A DNA stretch of 64,000 nucleotides from Pseudoalteromonas sp. P1-25. GTDB taxonomy: Bacteria > Pseudomonadota > Gammaproteobacteria > Enterobacterales > Alteromonadaceae. The notes beneath the pieces are model-generated. The model did no database searches, was not told the DNA's origin, and saw nothing but the letters and a program-made list of their open reading frames with translations. Below, piece by piece: positions 46,204-56,188 of the stretch. Where the stretch lies: assembly GCF_001401805.1 (NCBI RefSeq), contig NZ_LKDW01000010.1:1-64000 (forward strand), written 5' to 3'. The translations under genes and the position numbers were made by a program. Each line of letters opens with the position of its first letter. The first letter of the stretch is position 1.

Positions 46204-46790
46204 TCAGATGGTTCTCTCACAGAAGGATCACTTAATAACTGGTTTATTTTACTTTCCTGTTGCGCAGGCAATGCAGGGAGCTCATCCAAACCGGTTAAAG
46301 AAAAATAATCTAAAAATAATTTTGTTGTAGCATAAAGCGCTGGCTTACCAGGAACTTCTTTATGCCCTACTACTTTAACCCACTCTCGCTCAAGGAGGGT
46401 TTTAATAATTGCTGATCCGGTTGTTACACCTCTTACTTGCTCTATTTCACCCCGCGTTATTGGCTGCCTGTAAGCAATTAACGACAAAGTCTCTAATAGT
46501 GCACGAGAATATTTAGGTGCCCGTTCTTGCCATAAATTACTAAGCCAAGGGCTTAAACTACTACAGGCTTGAAAGCGATAACCACTGCCTACTTCAACGA
46601 GCTTAATACCACGCGTTTGGTAGTGAGTATGTATAGCCTCAATTGCAGTGTTAATTCGTGACATAGAAATAGCTAAATCAGCAAGTACTGTATCTTTTAA
46701 GAGGCGTTTGCTAACAGGTTTGTCTGCGACAAATATTGCCGCTTCAATGATCTCAATTAATTGTTCATCACTAACTCGACGACCTGCCAT
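46200..46790 (-). CDS. scpB: condensin accessory protein ScpB
   Basis: ScpB dimers bridge the kleisin ScpA in the SMC-ScpAB chromosome complex. The 196-residue product shows two winged-helix parts, with [43 protein letters not shown] in the centre, the family signature. It starts the scpB-rluB operon. The usual upstream partner scpA is not here: 153 bases upstream is an unrelated EF-hand lipoprotein gene on the same strand. Confidence 0.93.
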   Translation of the reverse strand: MAGRRVSDEQLIEIIEAAIFVADKPVSKRLLKDTVLADLAISMSRINTAIEAIHTHYQTRGIKLVEVGSGYRFQACSSLSPWLSNLWQERAPKYSRALLETLSLIAYRQPITRGEIEQVRGVTTGSAIIKTLLEREWVKVVGHKEVPGKPALYATTKLFLDYFSLTGLDELPALPAQQESKINQLLSDPSVREPSE

Positions 46791-46896
46791 ACTGACCTGC
46801 TTTGCCCTTTAAAATACGTAGCTATCTATTATGACAGAACATCGCAAAAGGGGGAAAATATATCTGCTTTTAAACCTAATTAAATGCATAAAAAAA

Positions 46897-46917
46897 AGCC
46901 AGCAATTTATGCTGGCT
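46897..46917 (-). terminator. terminator of the EF-hand lipoprotein gene
   Basis: The stem AGCCAGC/GCTGGCT is followed on the minus strand by a run of T. Confidence 0.87.
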
Positions 46918-46943
46918 CTTGTATATAGTATGTTTAGCTAATA

Positions 46944-47465
46944 TTAGCTGTTTTTATAATGCTTAAGTGCATCATCTTCAGCCACTGCTTTACCGTATTT
47001 GCTAATATAACCTTTAAACTCACCTTTGCTGATGCGTTTATCGTTATTGTTATCCATGTAACCAAAATGGTTTGAAATATCATCATCGTCAGCTTCTTCT
47101 ACTGAGATATAACCATTTCTATCGTTATCTAGACTTCTAAAATCATTTTCGATTTTATCAAATTTAGCAATTTTAGCTTTAAAAGCCGATTCACTTACTT
47201 CGCTGTCTGTTGCTACCTTACCGGTGTTTAACTGCATGTAAGTGTTAAATTCTTTACGGCTGATTTCGTTATCCATATTGGTATCAATATTTGAAAAGTG
47301 ACCCCAAATGTTATCGTCATCTGCTTCTACTTTTGAAATATAGCCATCACTGTCGTTATCTAGACTTGCAAAATCGCTGTCGATTTTTTCAAGGCCTTGG
47401 TTAGAGGCACATGCGGCTAAACTTAATGAAGCTAAAATTGTTGTTGCGAGTGTTAACTTTTTCAT
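46944..47465 (-). CDS. EF-hand lipoprotein with four calcium-binding loops
   Basis: The 173-residue product has a lipoprotein signal (LASLSLAAC, Cys19) and four EF-hand loops in two pairs: DNDSDGYISKVEA, DTNMDNEISRKEF, DNDRNGYISVEEA and DNNNDKRISKGEF. The two halves are alike (DFASLDND and DFRSLDND precede loops 1 and 3), so it arose by internal duplication. Loop positions 1, 3, 5 and 12 carry the expected Asp/Asn and Glu/Asp, though loops 1 and 3 end in Ala after Glu. It is probably an envelope calcium buffer or sensor with no known partner. Confidence 0.85.
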   Translation of the reverse strand: MKKLTLATTILASLSLAACASNQGLEKIDSDFASLDNDSDGYISKVEADDDNIWGHFSNIDTNMDNEISRKEFNTYMQLNTGKVATDSEVSESAFKAKIAKFDKIENDFRSLDNDRNGYISVEEADDDDISNHFGYMDNNNDKRISKGEFKGYISKYGKAVAEDDALKHYKNS

Positions 47466-47640
47466 AAGACGTATCCTTGTAGTTAGTAAATGTCACTTTA
47501 ACTAATACAAGTCCAGTGCCAAAGTGCACAAGTCACAAAAAATCAATAAGTTACGTAAGGTTAGTGCATTTTATATACATTAATCAATTACTTAGCTTTG
47601 CAATGATTGCTGCCTACCTTGTAATTTTTGCAAAAAAATA

Positions 47641-47656
47641 CCCAGTAAAAACTGGG
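47641..47656 (-). terminator. terminator of the DUF3718 gene
   Basis: The stem CCCAGT/ACTGGG is followed on the minus strand by a T run. Confidence 0.83.
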
Positions 47657-47686
47657 CATTATTTTAATCTACATGTTGCTGCGCAA

Positions 47687-48118
47687 TTAGATTGCTGCGT
47701 TTTGATAACGCTTTACAAATTCAGTAACTTTTTGACCGTTACACTTTAACGAGTTTAAGTTACCAATTTTTTGGCGAACAGGCGTAAGACCTTTCTTTAA
47801 CGCAGTGATACATAGCTGTGTTTCTTGTTGTGCATCTTTTGCAAACACTTCTACTTTTGATTTAGCAGCTTGGTTAGACGTTACTTTTTTTGCAATGTCG
47901 CGGATATCTTGGCCATTACATAAAACACTTTTAGAAAAACGCGATAAGTATACACCGTGTTGTGCTGCTTCTTTACGCGCTGCGCTAAAGCCTTCATTTG
48001 CACTTAATACACATAATTTAGATTCAAGTTTATTATCTTGGCTAAAGTAAGTGTTGCTTTTTGCTGATACAGACGCAGAGGCTAATAAAGCAGTAGCTAA
48101 AAGTAATTGTGTTTTCAT
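47687..48118 (-). CDS. DUF3718-type secreted protein
   Basis: The 143-residue product starts at MKTQLLLATALLASASVSA, a clean Sec signal, with GGAT upstream; 15 in-frame codons before it are discarded. The mature part has two similar units, each with a pair of cysteines: LCVLSANEGFSAARKEA...LCNGQDIRDIAKKV and LCITALKKGLTPVRQKI...LKCNGQKVTEFVKRY. This fits the DUF3718 family of small periplasmic proteins common in Alteromonadales. Function is unknown. Confidence 0.75.
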   Translation of the reverse strand: MKTQLLLATALLASASVSAKSNTYFSQDNKLESKLCVLSANEGFSAARKEAAQHGVYLSRFSKSVLCNGQDIRDIAKKVTSNQAAKSKVEVFAKDAQQETQLCITALKKGLTPVRQKIGNLNSLKCNGQKVTEFVKRYQNAAI

Positions 48119-48359
48119 GAGAGAGATCCTATTTGAACGACTAAACAAGTAATTTTTGCGCATTATATATTCAATAATCTCGAGATCAATTGAATTTTTT
48201 ATTTATTTAAATAATTAATAAAGCATTTACAATGTTTAAACTTTACACACCAATTGATCAACATTTGCGCAGCTATTTTCTCATTTCGATCATGTTATGT
48301 AGGCTTATTTACTGATACAATTTAGTTATAAAAACAGAGTCTAACTAAAGGTAAATTTT

Positions 48360-49166
48360 ATGAAGGTTATTTCTTTCAATATCAATGGTCTGCGAGCACG
48401 CTTACACCAGTTACAAGCAATTATAGATAAACACCAGCCAGACATTATTGGTTTGCAAGAAATAAAAGTTCATGATGAGGCGTTCCCTCTTGAGGACGTA
48501 CAAAAAATGGGTTACCACGTTTATTTTCATGGTCAAAAGGCACACTATGGTGTGGCAATGTTATGCAAAAATGAGCCTAAATCGGTCTTAAAAGGGTTTG
48601 CTACCGACACCGAAGAAGCACAAAAGCGTATGATAAGTGTAACAGTTGAACAAGAAAATGGCCGCGACCTAACGGTAATGAATGGTTATTTCCCGCAAGG
48701 CGATAATATAAATCATGAAACAAAATTCCCTTATAAGCGTCAGTTTTACAAAGACTTAATGACCCATCTAGATACAAACCACACGCCAGGTGAAGACGTT
48801 ATTGTTATGGGCGATATCAATATTTCCCCCACTGACTTAGATATTGGTATTGGTGAAGTGAATGCTAAACGCTGGCTTAAAACAGGTAAGTGCTCATTTC
48901 AACCAGAAGAGCGCGAATGGCTTGCAAAATTATTAGATTGGGGTTTTAAAGATACCTTCAGAGAGCAAAACCCTGAAACAAACGACAAATACTCATGGTT
49001 TGATTATCGCTCTAAAGGATTTTTAGACAATCGGGGTCTTCGCATTGATGTTGTGCTTGCTACCCACGCTCTTGCCGAGCGCTGTATTGATACCGGTATA
49101 GATTACGAATTACGCGGTATAGAAAAGCCTTCTGACCATGCGCCTATTTGGTCAACCTTTAACTAA
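48360..49166 (+). CDS. xthA: exodeoxyribonuclease III
   Basis: This AP endonuclease and 3'-5' exonuclease repairs abasic sites. The 268-residue product has [17 protein letters not shown], the metal-binding Glu in [20 protein letters not shown], and the catalytic SDHAPIW at the end. AAAGG lies about 8 bases before the start. It is followed after 5 bases by a membrane protein gene. Confidence 0.96.
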   Translation: MKVISFNINGLRARLHQLQAIIDKHQPDIIGLQEIKVHDEAFPLEDVQKMGYHVYFHGQKAHYGVAMLCKNEPKSVLKGFATDTEEAQKRMISVTVEQENGRDLTVMNGYFPQGDNINHETKFPYKRQFYKDLMTHLDTNHTPGEDVIVMGDINISPTDLDIGIGEVNAKRWLKTGKCSFQPEEREWLAKLLDWGFKDTFREQNPETNDKYSWFDYRSKGFLDNRGLRIDVVLATHALAERCIDTGIDYELRGIEKPSDHAPIWSTFN

Positions 49167-49171
49167 TTGAT

Positions 49172-49819
49172 ATGTTATCGCTTGAAATACAAGGGCTACT
49201 TTGGGCCCTTGTAATCATTGTTACCTTTATAAGTGTAGAAAAAACTACCTATAAAGCACTTTATATTACCCCAGCGCGGCAGATAGGGGTATTGGCTTGC
49301 GCATTAGTATTTGCAATGTTATGGCAAATTAAAGCGGGGATTTTAAGTGGTCTTGATTTACACATTTTAGGTGTGACTGCAGTAACGCTTATATTAGGGT
49401 GGCGCCTTACTATTTTAAGTAGCCTGCTTGCCAGTGCTTTATTAGCGGCTTTTACAAACGTTGATCTTAATCTTTTGCCCATGCAAATACTGTTTGGCGC
49501 ATTTATTCCTACATTATTAAGCTACCTTGGCTTTATAATAAGTTATCAGTATTTACCACGTCATTTTTTTGTTTATATTTTTGTGTGCTCTTTTATGTTA
49601 GCAGGCTTTATTGCATGCCTAAAAATAAGCTTAGGGGCTTTATTTTATTTACTTATAGGGCAATATAATTGGCAAGAATTGGCGGATAATTACGTATACC
49701 TAAGTGCTATCATTTGGTTTCCTGAGGCAATGCTTAACGGTATGGCCATTACGCTTTTGATCACTTATCGACCACACTGGGTTAAAACTTTTTATGATAA
49801 GGATTACTTAGACTCATGA
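49172..49819 (+). CDS. COG3235-type membrane protein (energy-coupling-factor permease-like)
   Basis: The 215-residue protein is almost wholly hydrophobic, with six or seven membrane segments, for example LLWALVIIVTFISV, ACALVFAMLWQI, FFVYIFVCSFMLAGFIACL and a terminal EAMLNGMAITLLITY. It resembles the CbiM-like COG3235 family, related to substrate components of cobalt or vitamin importers. No ATPase partner gene is next to it, so transport is unproven. The last four bases overlap rlmA (ATGA). Confidence 0.7.
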   Translation: MLSLEIQGLLWALVIIVTFISVEKTTYKALYITPARQIGVLACALVFAMLWQIKAGILSGLDLHILGVTAVTLILGWRLTILSSLLASALLAAFTNVDLNLLPMQILFGAFIPTLLSYLGFIISYQYLPRHFFVYIFVCSFMLAGFIACLKISLGALFYLLIGQYNWQELADNYVYLSAIIWFPEAMLNGMAITLLITYRPHWVKTFYDKDYLDS

Positions 49820-50619
49820 GTCTGCAATACTATTGCCCTTTATGTAACCACGCACTTTTAAAACATAATTCATCACTTCGATGTGACAATAATCACACCT
49901 TCGACTTTGCAAAAGAAGGGTATGTAAATTTGCTACCCGTGCAGCACAAAAACTCTAAACAACCGGGTGATTCACTCGAAATGGTACAAGCTAGACGTGC
50001 TTTTTTAGAACGCGGCTTTTATGCATTCTTACAGAACGCATTAAGTAATATAATTAGTGAGCGCAAACCAAAAGTACTTATAGATCTTGGGTGTGGCGAA
50101 GGATTTTATACTCATGCCATTGCCGATAAAGTAGAGGCGCAGGTTTACGGTGTCGATATTTCTAAATCAGCCGTAAAATATGCAGCAAAGCGCTACTCGC
50201 AGTGTCATTTTAGTGTTGCATCCATTAGCCAAGCCCCCTTTAAATCAGGCACTGCTGACGTATTGCTGAGTGTTTTTGCGCCTTTATTTGATCAAGAGCT
50301 GGCCCGTTTAGCAGCGCCTAATGGCATATTAGTAGTTGCAAGCCCTGGGCCATGGCATTTGAAAGAGCTTAAAGAATATATATATGCAGATGTAGCACAA
50401 CACACAGAAATTGACACGCCGAGCGGCTTTACAAAAGCTGATCAAAAGCTCATTACAGAGCAGGTTACGCTTAATTTTTCAGATATTAAAAATTTAATAA
50501 TGATGACACCGTTTGCGTGGAAGTTTAGGCCAGAGCACTGGAGCGCACTAGAGGAAAAAGGTGAGCATACTGTCACCTTATCATTTTACATAACTCAATT
50601 TACTAAAACTGATCTTTAG
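49816..50619 (+). CDS. rlmA: 23S rRNA (guanine-745 N1)-methyltransferase
   Basis: RlmA methylates G745 in 23S rRNA. The 267-residue product has an N-terminal zinc finger (CPLC, then CDNNH), the joining motif DFAKEGYVNLLP, KQPGDSLEMVQARRAFLERGFY, and the AdoMet-binding VLIDLGCGEGFYTHAI. It is translationally coupled to the membrane protein gene before it. Its 3' end overlaps that of yfbV by 17 bases. Confidence 0.93.
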   Translation: MSLQYYCPLCNHALLKHNSSLRCDNNHTFDFAKEGYVNLLPVQHKNSKQPGDSLEMVQARRAFLERGFYAFLQNALSNIISERKPKVLIDLGCGEGFYTHAIADKVEAQVYGVDISKSAVKYAAKRYSQCHFSVASISQAPFKSGTADVLLSVFAPLFDQELARLAAPNGILVVASPGPWHLKELKEYIYADVAQHTEIDTPSGFTKADQKLITEQVTLNFSDIKNLIMMTPFAWKFRPEHWSALEEKGEHTVTLSFYITQFTKTDL

Positions 50620-51052
50620 TAAACGCTTTATCCATTTTATCAAACATGTCTTTTAGCAAGTGAGCAAGCTCCATATAACGGGGCTTGTTTTCGCTTAATT
50701 GAGCCTGATATCCGTTTGCAACCATTTTAGAATACAACTCGTTGTACCATTTTTGCATACTTGGTTCTAACTCTGTTTGAGAGCGCTTTCCTAGCCAAAA
50801 AAGACCTTGTAAAGGAAGTGATAAGAAAAACAAAGCACTGGCAATCGCTTGCGGTAAAAAATCAGGACCTAAATAATTTAGCTGAAAAAAGAGTGTAAGC
50901 ATAGCTAATATCGGCATAACAGTAATTGCAAGCTCAGTAGCTTTAATCACTTTAAATTCGTTAAACAACGGTGCTAACTCTTTACGCATAGGCCATTTTT
51001 TTGCATATTCTCTACCCGCTTGTAACTGTGACATCACACTTTTTTGCATCAT
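50603..51052 (-). CDS. yfbV: UPF0208 membrane protein YfbV
   Basis: YfbV in E. coli restrains the Ter chromosome domain from its neighbours. The 149-residue product has AGREYAKKWPMRKELAPLFNEFKVIKATELAI, two membrane segments (about 43-85) and LPLQGLFWLGKRSQTEL. GAGGAG precedes the start; the second Met is equally possible. It is divergent from ackA, the same pairing as in enterics. Confidence 0.92.
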   Translation of the reverse strand: MMQKSVMSQLQAGREYAKKWPMRKELAPLFNEFKVIKATELAITVMPILAMLTLFFQLNYLGPDFLPQAIASALFFLSLPLQGLFWLGKRSQTELEPSMQKWYNELYSKMVANGYQAQLSENKPRYMELAHLLKDMFDKMDKAFTKDQF

Positions 51053-51348
51053 GACTCCTCACATCTAAACTTTTAACCCGTAGCGCCAGCTTGCCACTGA
51101 TTATAAGTGTAACACAAATAAACAGCTTCACACTTTAGCATTAAAAGTTATTGTTTTTGTATATATAAGCAACTAAACACTAAACTAAATTTACTAACTG
51201 GGTTAAAATAGTCACCTTAAAAATTAGACTTTAGTCGCTTTTTTATTACCTTTATAGTGGCTAAGTTTACCTTTAATTTTCATCTTAAGTGTATTGTTTA
51301 TAGCTTAATATACACTTACCAAATTTATTGTTTATGGAAACTGCCTCT

Positions 51349-52563
51349 ATGCCAACTACGCCCTCAAAGTCACAACACGTTTTAGTATTAAACTGTGGTA
51401 GCTCGAGTTTAAAATTTGCCATTATTGATGCTGATAACGGAAATGAAATTATTTCGGGCTTAGCTGAACGCCTAGGTTCAGAAAATCCATCTATAAAATA
51501 TAAATACCAAGGTAATAAAACCGTTATTACCTTAGCTGCTAATCAAGCGCATGGCGAAGCAATTAATACGTTGGTAAGCTTAATAAAAGATCACCATTTA
51601 GATGAGCATTTAATTGCCGTAGGCCATCGTGTTGTTCACGGTGGTGAGCACTTTACTCAATCTGCATTAGTGGATGAAAAAGTCATTGCAGGTATTTCAG
51701 ATGCTTCAAGCCTTGCCCCTTTACATGGTCATGCAAACTTACTGGGAATTTCATCAGCGCAAGCGTCGTTTGCTGGCTTGCCACAGGTTGCTGTTTTTGA
51801 CACTGCGTTTCATCAAACAATGGATAAAGTGGCCTACTTATATGCACTTCCTTATAAACTTTATACAGAACACGGTGTTCGCCGTTACGGTATGCACGGT
51901 ACAAGCCACTATTATGTAGCTGGACAAACCGCAAAATTAATCAATAAACCTGTTGAGAAAAGTAACTTTATTAGTGCGCATTTAGGTAATGGTTGTTCTG
52001 TGTGTGCAATTAAAGGCGGTAAGAGTCTAGATACGAGCATGGGCTTAACGCCGCTTGCTGGGTTAGTTATGGGCACCCGCAGTGGTGATATCGACCCAGG
52101 TTTGTTTAACTTTTTAACGACACAGCTTAATTACGATGCAAAACAAATCGACAACTTACTTAATAAAGAAAGTGGTTTGTTAGGTATTAGTGAACTGTCT
52201 AACGACTGCAGAACCATTGAAGAAGCCGCTTTAGCAGGCCATGAACAAGCCGCCCTTGCACTTGATATTTTTTGCTACCGCCTTGCGAAACAGATTGCCG
52301 CCTACATGGTGCCATTACAGCAATTAGATGCGCTTATTTTTACCGGCGGTATAGGGGAAAACTCAGATATTATTCGTGAAAAAGTGATCGCACAATTGGC
52401 GTTTTTAGGCTTAGATTGCGATAAACAAGCCAATTTAGATGCACGCTTTGGTAATGAAGGCATTATCAGCTCTGAAAAGGCAGCAACGAAAGCCGTTGTA
52501 ATGCCAACTAATGAAGAATGGGTGATTGCCCTTGATGCCGCTAACATTGTGAAGGAGCTTTAA
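51349..52563 (+). CDS. ackA: acetate kinase
   Basis: AckA interconverts acetyl phosphate plus ADP and acetate plus ATP. The product, about 404 residues, shows [72 protein letters not shown] and FTGGIGENS. Starts at 51334 (ATG) and 51328 (TTG) are also open; 51349 has GGAA nine bases upstream and leaves an N-terminus closest to the family. Two bases separate it from pta. Confidence 0.95.
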   Translation: MPTTPSKSQHVLVLNCGSSSLKFAIIDADNGNEIISGLAERLGSENPSIKYKYQGNKTVITLAANQAHGEAINTLVSLIKDHHLDEHLIAVGHRVVHGGEHFTQSALVDEKVIAGISDASSLAPLHGHANLLGISSAQASFAGLPQVAVFDTAFHQTMDKVAYLYALPYKLYTEHGVRRYGMHGTSHYYVAGQTAKLINKPVEKSNFISAHLGNGCSVCAIKGGKSLDTSMGLTPLAGLVMGTRSGDIDPGLFNFLTTQLNYDAKQIDNLLNKESGLLGISELSNDCRTIEEAALAGHEQAALALDIFCYRLAKQIAAYMVPLQQLDALIFTGGIGENSDIIREKVIAQLAFLGLDCDKQANLDARFGNEGIISSEKAATKAVVMPTNEEWVIALDAANIVKEL

Positions 52564-52565
52564 TT

Positions 52566-54725
52566 ATGGCACGTCGTATTATGTTAATTCCGGTTTCTAC
52601 TGGTGTTGGGTTAACATCTGTTTCTGTCGGGTTAGTGCGTGCGCTTGAGCAAAAAACCGTAAAAGTGAACTTTTTCAAGCCAATAGCCCAGCCTCGCACA
52701 GGTGAAACAGGCCCTGAAAAGTCGACTCAAATTATAATGCAAGGCTCATCAATTACCCCGCCCACCCCTTTTGCATTAAGCTATGCTGAGCAAATGATTG
52801 GTGATGGTAAAGGCGATGATTTACTTGAAGAAATAGTTGAGCGCTTTGAAAGTAAAATTAATGATGACGAAGTCGCTATTATTGAAGGTATGGTGCCTAC
52901 TCGCCGTCAACCTTATGCAGGGCGTGTAAACCGCGAAATAGCCCAAACACTCGGTGCCGATATTGTATTTGTATTAACACCAGGTAATTATAACATTACG
53001 CAAATTGAAGACCGTTTAGAAATTGCTGCTGGGTATTATGGTGGGATTGATCACCCTCGCGTTTTAGGCTGTATTTTTAATAAAGTGAACGCCCCGCTTG
53101 ATGAAGAAGGCCGCGCCCGCGCTGACTTGGTCGATTCATACAAAGCAGAAGAGCTCGATAACGAATTAAACCGTTTAGCATCTTTACCTATTTTCAGAAA
53201 AAACCCGTTTATGCTGTTAGGCGCCATCCCATGGGATTTTGATTTAGTCGCGCCGCGCGTTAAAGACTTAAGTGCCTATTTAAAAGCCACCATTATTAAC
53301 GAAGGCGACATGCTACACCGTCGCCTGCGTCGCATTACGTTTTGTGCGCGTACCGTATCAAACATTTTAAACCACTTTACACCGGGTGCTTTATTAGTAA
53401 CCCCGGGCGATCGCTCCGACATACTTGTCGCTGCGTGTTTATCGGCTATGAACGGCACTAAAATTGGTGCAATTTTACTTACCGGTGGTTTTGAACCAGA
53501 GCCGCGGATCATGGCGCTGTGTGAACAAGCCATGCAAACAGGCTTGCCTATATTAGCCACAGAGGCCGATACTTGGCGTACCTCATTACTGCTACATAAT
53601 TTTAATATGGAAGTACCAAGCGATGATGACCAACGTATTGAAAAAGTAAAAGATCACAACGCAGAATATATCGATTCTGATTGGCTTGATACGCTTGCAA
53701 AAAATGTTGGCAAAACACGTAAACTCTCTCCGCCTGCGTTTCGTTATTTACTGACTGATAAAGCCCGTAAAGCGGCTAAAACGGTGGTACTTCCTGAAGG
53801 AAATGAGCCACGTACTATTAAAGCCGCCGCTATTTGTGGACAACGTGGTATCGCAAAAACCGTATTACTTGGCGACCGCGATGAAATAATGCGTATTGCC
53901 GAGCAACAAGGTATTGAGCTTAATGAGCATATAAGTATTATTGAGCCAAAATCGGTGATCAACGACTACGTTGCACCTATGGTCGAGATCCGTAAAGGCA
54001 AAGGCTTAACAGAAGTTGTAGCACAAGAGCAATTACAAGATAATGTTGTCCTTGGCACTATGATGCTTGAGCAAGGTAAAGTTGACGGCTTAGTATCTGG
54101 CGCGGTTAACACAACAGCCAATACAATTCGTCCACCGTTACAGCTGATTAAAACCGCACCAGGGTCATCACTTGTATCGTCTGTGTTTTTTATGCTGCTT
54201 CCTGACCAAGTACTGGTATACGGCGACTGTGCAATTAACCCCGACCCTAATGCGGAACAATTAGCAGATATCGCTATTCAGTCAGCCGACTCTGCAGCCG
54301 CGTTTGGCATAGAGCCACGTGTTGCCATGATAAGCTACAGTACAGGTACATCAGGCTCTGGCGCCGATGTAGAAAAAGTGCGTGAAGCCACGCAAATTGC
54401 TCAACAAAAACGTCCAGATTTAATTATTGATGGACCACTACAATACGATGCTGCAATTATGGAAAATGTTGCGCTTAAAAAGGCACCAAATAGTCCAGTA
54501 GCCGGTAAAGCTACGGTATTTATATTCCCCGATTTAAATACCGGTAACACCACCTATAAAGCCGTACAGCGTAGTGCCGATTTGATCAGCATAGGGCCAA
54601 TGCTACAAGGTATGCGAAAGCCCGTGAATGATTTAAGTCGTGGCGCCCTAGTCGATGATATAGTGTACACCATCGCACTTACGGCTATTCAAGCAGCACA
54701 AGTTGAAGCGCTCGACAACGCGTAA
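52566..54725 (+). CDS. pta: phosphate acetyltransferase, long form
   Basis: Pta converts acetyl-CoA and phosphate to acetyl phosphate. The 719-residue enterobacterial-type enzyme has an N-terminal P-loop-like domain ([24 protein letters not shown]), a middle DRTGG domain ([30 protein letters not shown]) and the C-terminal catalytic domain from about 400 ([49 protein letters not shown]). AAGGAG precedes the start. With ackA it forms the acetate overflow pathway and sets the level of acetyl phosphate. Confidence 0.96.
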   Translation: MARRIMLIPVSTGVGLTSVSVGLVRALEQKTVKVNFFKPIAQPRTGETGPEKSTQIIMQGSSITPPTPFALSYAEQMIGDGKGDDLLEEIVERFESKINDDEVAIIEGMVPTRRQPYAGRVNREIAQTLGADIVFVLTPGNYNITQIEDRLEIAAGYYGGIDHPRVLGCIFNKVNAPLDEEGRARADLVDSYKAEELDNELNRLASLPIFRKNPFMLLGAIPWDFDLVAPRVKDLSAYLKATIINEGDMLHRRLRRITFCARTVSNILNHFTPGALLVTPGDRSDILVAACLSAMNGTKIGAILLTGGFEPEPRIMALCEQAMQTGLPILATEADTWRTSLLLHNFNMEVPSDDDQRIEKVKDHNAEYIDSDWLDTLAKNVGKTRKLSPPAFRYLLTDKARKAAKTVVLPEGNEPRTIKAAAICGQRGIAKTVLLGDRDEIMRIAEQQGIELNEHISIIEPKSVINDYVAPMVEIRKGKGLTEVVAQEQLQDNVVLGTMMLEQGKVDGLVSGAVNTTANTIRPPLQLIKTAPGSSLVSSVFFMLLPDQVLVYGDCAINPDPNAEQLADIAIQSADSAAAFGIEPRVAMISYSTGTSGSGADVEKVREATQIAQQKRPDLIIDGPLQYDAAIMENVALKKAPNSPVAGKATVFIFPDLNTGNTTYKAVQRSADLISIGPMLQGMRKPVNDLSRGALVDDIVYTIALTAIQAAQVEALDNA

Positions 54726-54743
54726 ATCACACTAGTGCTTTTT

Positions 54744-54787
54744 ATAGCCTAGCTAGTATTTACTTATTAATTAGTTAGTTAGGCTAT
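54744..54787 (+). terminator. possible terminator after pta
   Basis: The 12-bp stem ATAGCCTAGCTA/TAGTTAGGCTAT (one G-T pair) has a 20-base loop. It lacks a good T run, so it is uncertain. Confidence 0.35.
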
Positions 54788-54809
54788 TTATACCTGCCAA
54801 TTCCCATAC

Positions 54810-54855
54810 TTATCCACAGAAATTGTGGGTAAGTTTTAAATCCTTATTATCCACA
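54810..54855. promoter_or_regulatory. DnaA-box cluster
   Basis: TTATCCACA, the consensus high-affinity DnaA box, occurs at 54810-54818 and 54847-54855. TGTGGGTAA at 54824-54832 is an inverted box with one mismatch. All lie in the 226-bp gap between pta and the ACT-protein gene. Confidence 0.55.
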
Positions 54856-54951
54856 GCTACACAGTCTTAATTTTAGTAACTGTTACACCTTTAATTTAAA
54901 GCCAATAATCTATACTATTAACTGACACTATAAGCTGTATGCAGGTTATTA

Positions 54952-55341
54952 ATGTCAAAACAAACATTACAATTACACAGCACGCTGTTGTCAATTCATA
55001 GTTTAGAAGTGGATGCTGACATTCCTGTAGCGCTATTAAAGTTACCCCTATTTTTTATTTCAAAAACCCACGATGAACTTTCTATTGTTTGCCCTAGTCA
55101 CTTCGCTATTGACTGTTTAGACACAGAGCCCGATTGGCAAGCACTTGAAGTCGTTGGCCCGTTAGGGTTTTCTTTAACAGGCATTATGGCCAATATATCA
55201 GGCGTACTTGCAAAGGCTAATATTTCTATTTTTTCTATCTCAACCTACGATACAGATTATATTTTGGTAAAAAAACACACCGCGCAGCAAGCCATCACTG
55301 CACTTAAAAACGATGGCTACAATTTAGTAGTAGATCAATAA
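54952..55341 (+). CDS. ACT-domain protein
   Basis: The 129-residue protein fits the small standalone ACT family. Its second half shows a typical ligand-binding ACT segment: GFSLTGIMANISGVLAKANISIFSISTYDTDYILVKK. The first half (STLLSIHSLEVDADIPVALLK, FFISKTHDELSIVC) looks like a first, diverged ACT unit, as in CASTOR-like proteins. ACT domains usually bind amino acids and control enzymes or regulators; no effector domain is fused here. Its stop is directly followed by the start of the EIIA-like gene, with no spacer, so the two are probably made together. Confidence 0.8.
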   Translation: MSKQTLQLHSTLLSIHSLEVDADIPVALLKLPLFFISKTHDELSIVCPSHFAIDCLDTEPDWQALEVVGPLGFSLTGIMANISGVLAKANISIFSISTYDTDYILVKKHTAQQAITALKNDGYNLVVDQ

Positions 55342-55839
55342 ATGAGAGCGGCCTCTATCGCGTTTTTAGCGCAAAATAAGCTCCCTGCCAGCGCTTTAAA
55401 AATCACGAGCCCCTTTAGCGGCAAAGTCATTGATTTAAACCAACACCCTGAGCCTTTTTTTAGGTTCTCAATCCTTGGGCCAACCGTATTGGTTGAGTTA
55501 AGTAGCCATAAAATTTTAGCCCCCTTTGATGGCACTTTAATTCAGGTCAAAAATGCAGGGGGTGAATTTATTCTCCAAGCAAAAAATGGCTTAAAGGTGC
55601 TTATTAATTTGTCACTACCCACGCAGCAACCTATAACCCATACACATATTGCACAGCTCAATGGCAGCAAAATAAGCAAAGGACAGCGCTTAGCTTACTT
55701 TGACTTACGGGAGCTTAAATCGCCCTTACTGGCCAGCTTAGTGCTTTTAAATGGCCATAACTTAGGCACGTTTCATTATTCGCACACGCAAGTAAATGCG
55801 GGTGTAGACCCCCTTTTAACTATTATTAAGAAGAATTAA
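55342..55839 (+). CDS. EIIA-Glc-like protein lacking both active-site histidines
   Basis: The 165-residue protein aligns along its whole length with the glucose PTS protein EIIA-Glc: ITSPFSGKVIDL, ILAPFDGTLIQVK, GLKVLINLSLPT, KISKGQRLAYFDL and the final PLLTIIKK. The histidine that accepts phosphate (His90 of E. coli Crr, in LFVHFGIDT) is Asn89 here, and its partner His75 is Gly74. It therefore cannot work as a PTS phosphocarrier. EIIA-Glc also controls other proteins by binding, and a non-phosphorylatable copy could keep such a role. It abuts the ACT gene and is 4 bases before yffB. No other PTS gene is in the window. Confidence 0.8.
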   Translation: MRAASIAFLAQNKLPASALKITSPFSGKVIDLNQHPEPFFRFSILGPTVLVELSSHKILAPFDGTLIQVKNAGGEFILQAKNGLKVLINLSLPTQQPITHTHIAQLNGSKISKGQRLAYFDLRELKSPLLASLVLLNGHNLGTFHYSHTQVNAGVDPLLTIIKKN

Positions 55840-55843
55840 ACCT

Positions 55844-56188
55844 ATGATCACTCTTTACGGCATTAGCAATTGCGATACCATTAAAAAAGCCAAAAAATAC
55901 CTTAGCGACAACAACATAGACTTTACCTTTCATGATTATCGAAAAGACGGCATAAACGAGCAGTTAGTAAGCGAATTCGCAGAGCATATTGATTGGGAGC
56001 AATTAGTTAATAAACGCGGTACAACCTATCGCGCGCTCTCTGATGAGCAAAAACAAAACCTAACTAAAGACACTGCTATTACATTACTTACAGAGCAGCC
56101 CGCTATGATCAAGCGCCCTGTGCTTGTTAATGACAATAGCTACCACTTAGGCTTTAAAGCTGCGCAATACGATGAGATATTTAAATAA
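55844..56188 (+). CDS. yffB: ArsC/Spx-family reductase-like protein YffB
   Basis: The 114-residue protein has the ArsC-like thioredoxin fold: [20 protein letters not shown] with a single cysteine, DYRKDGI, and IKRPVLVND. It is the YffB branch that sits before dapE in enterics. Reduction of a glutathione-linked substrate is proposed for the family but no natural substrate is known. Its last base overlaps the dapE start (TAATG). Confidence 0.92.
   Translation: MITLYGISNCDTIKKAKKYLSDNNIDFTFHDYRKDGINEQLVSEFAEHIDWEQLVNKRGTTYRALSDEQKQNLTKDTAITLLTEQPAMIKRPVLVNDNSYHLGFKAAQYDEIFK

Noticed and set aside
47516..47749. 77-codon plus-strand ORF
   Set aside because: It has no ribosome-binding site, runs through a terminator hairpin and is antisense to the end of the DUF3718 gene. 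Its composition looks like random AT-rich translation.
54810..54855. Replication origin
   Set aside because: Only three DnaA-box-like sites occur. There is no AT-rich unwinding array, and dnaA, dnaN, gidA or rpmH are not near.
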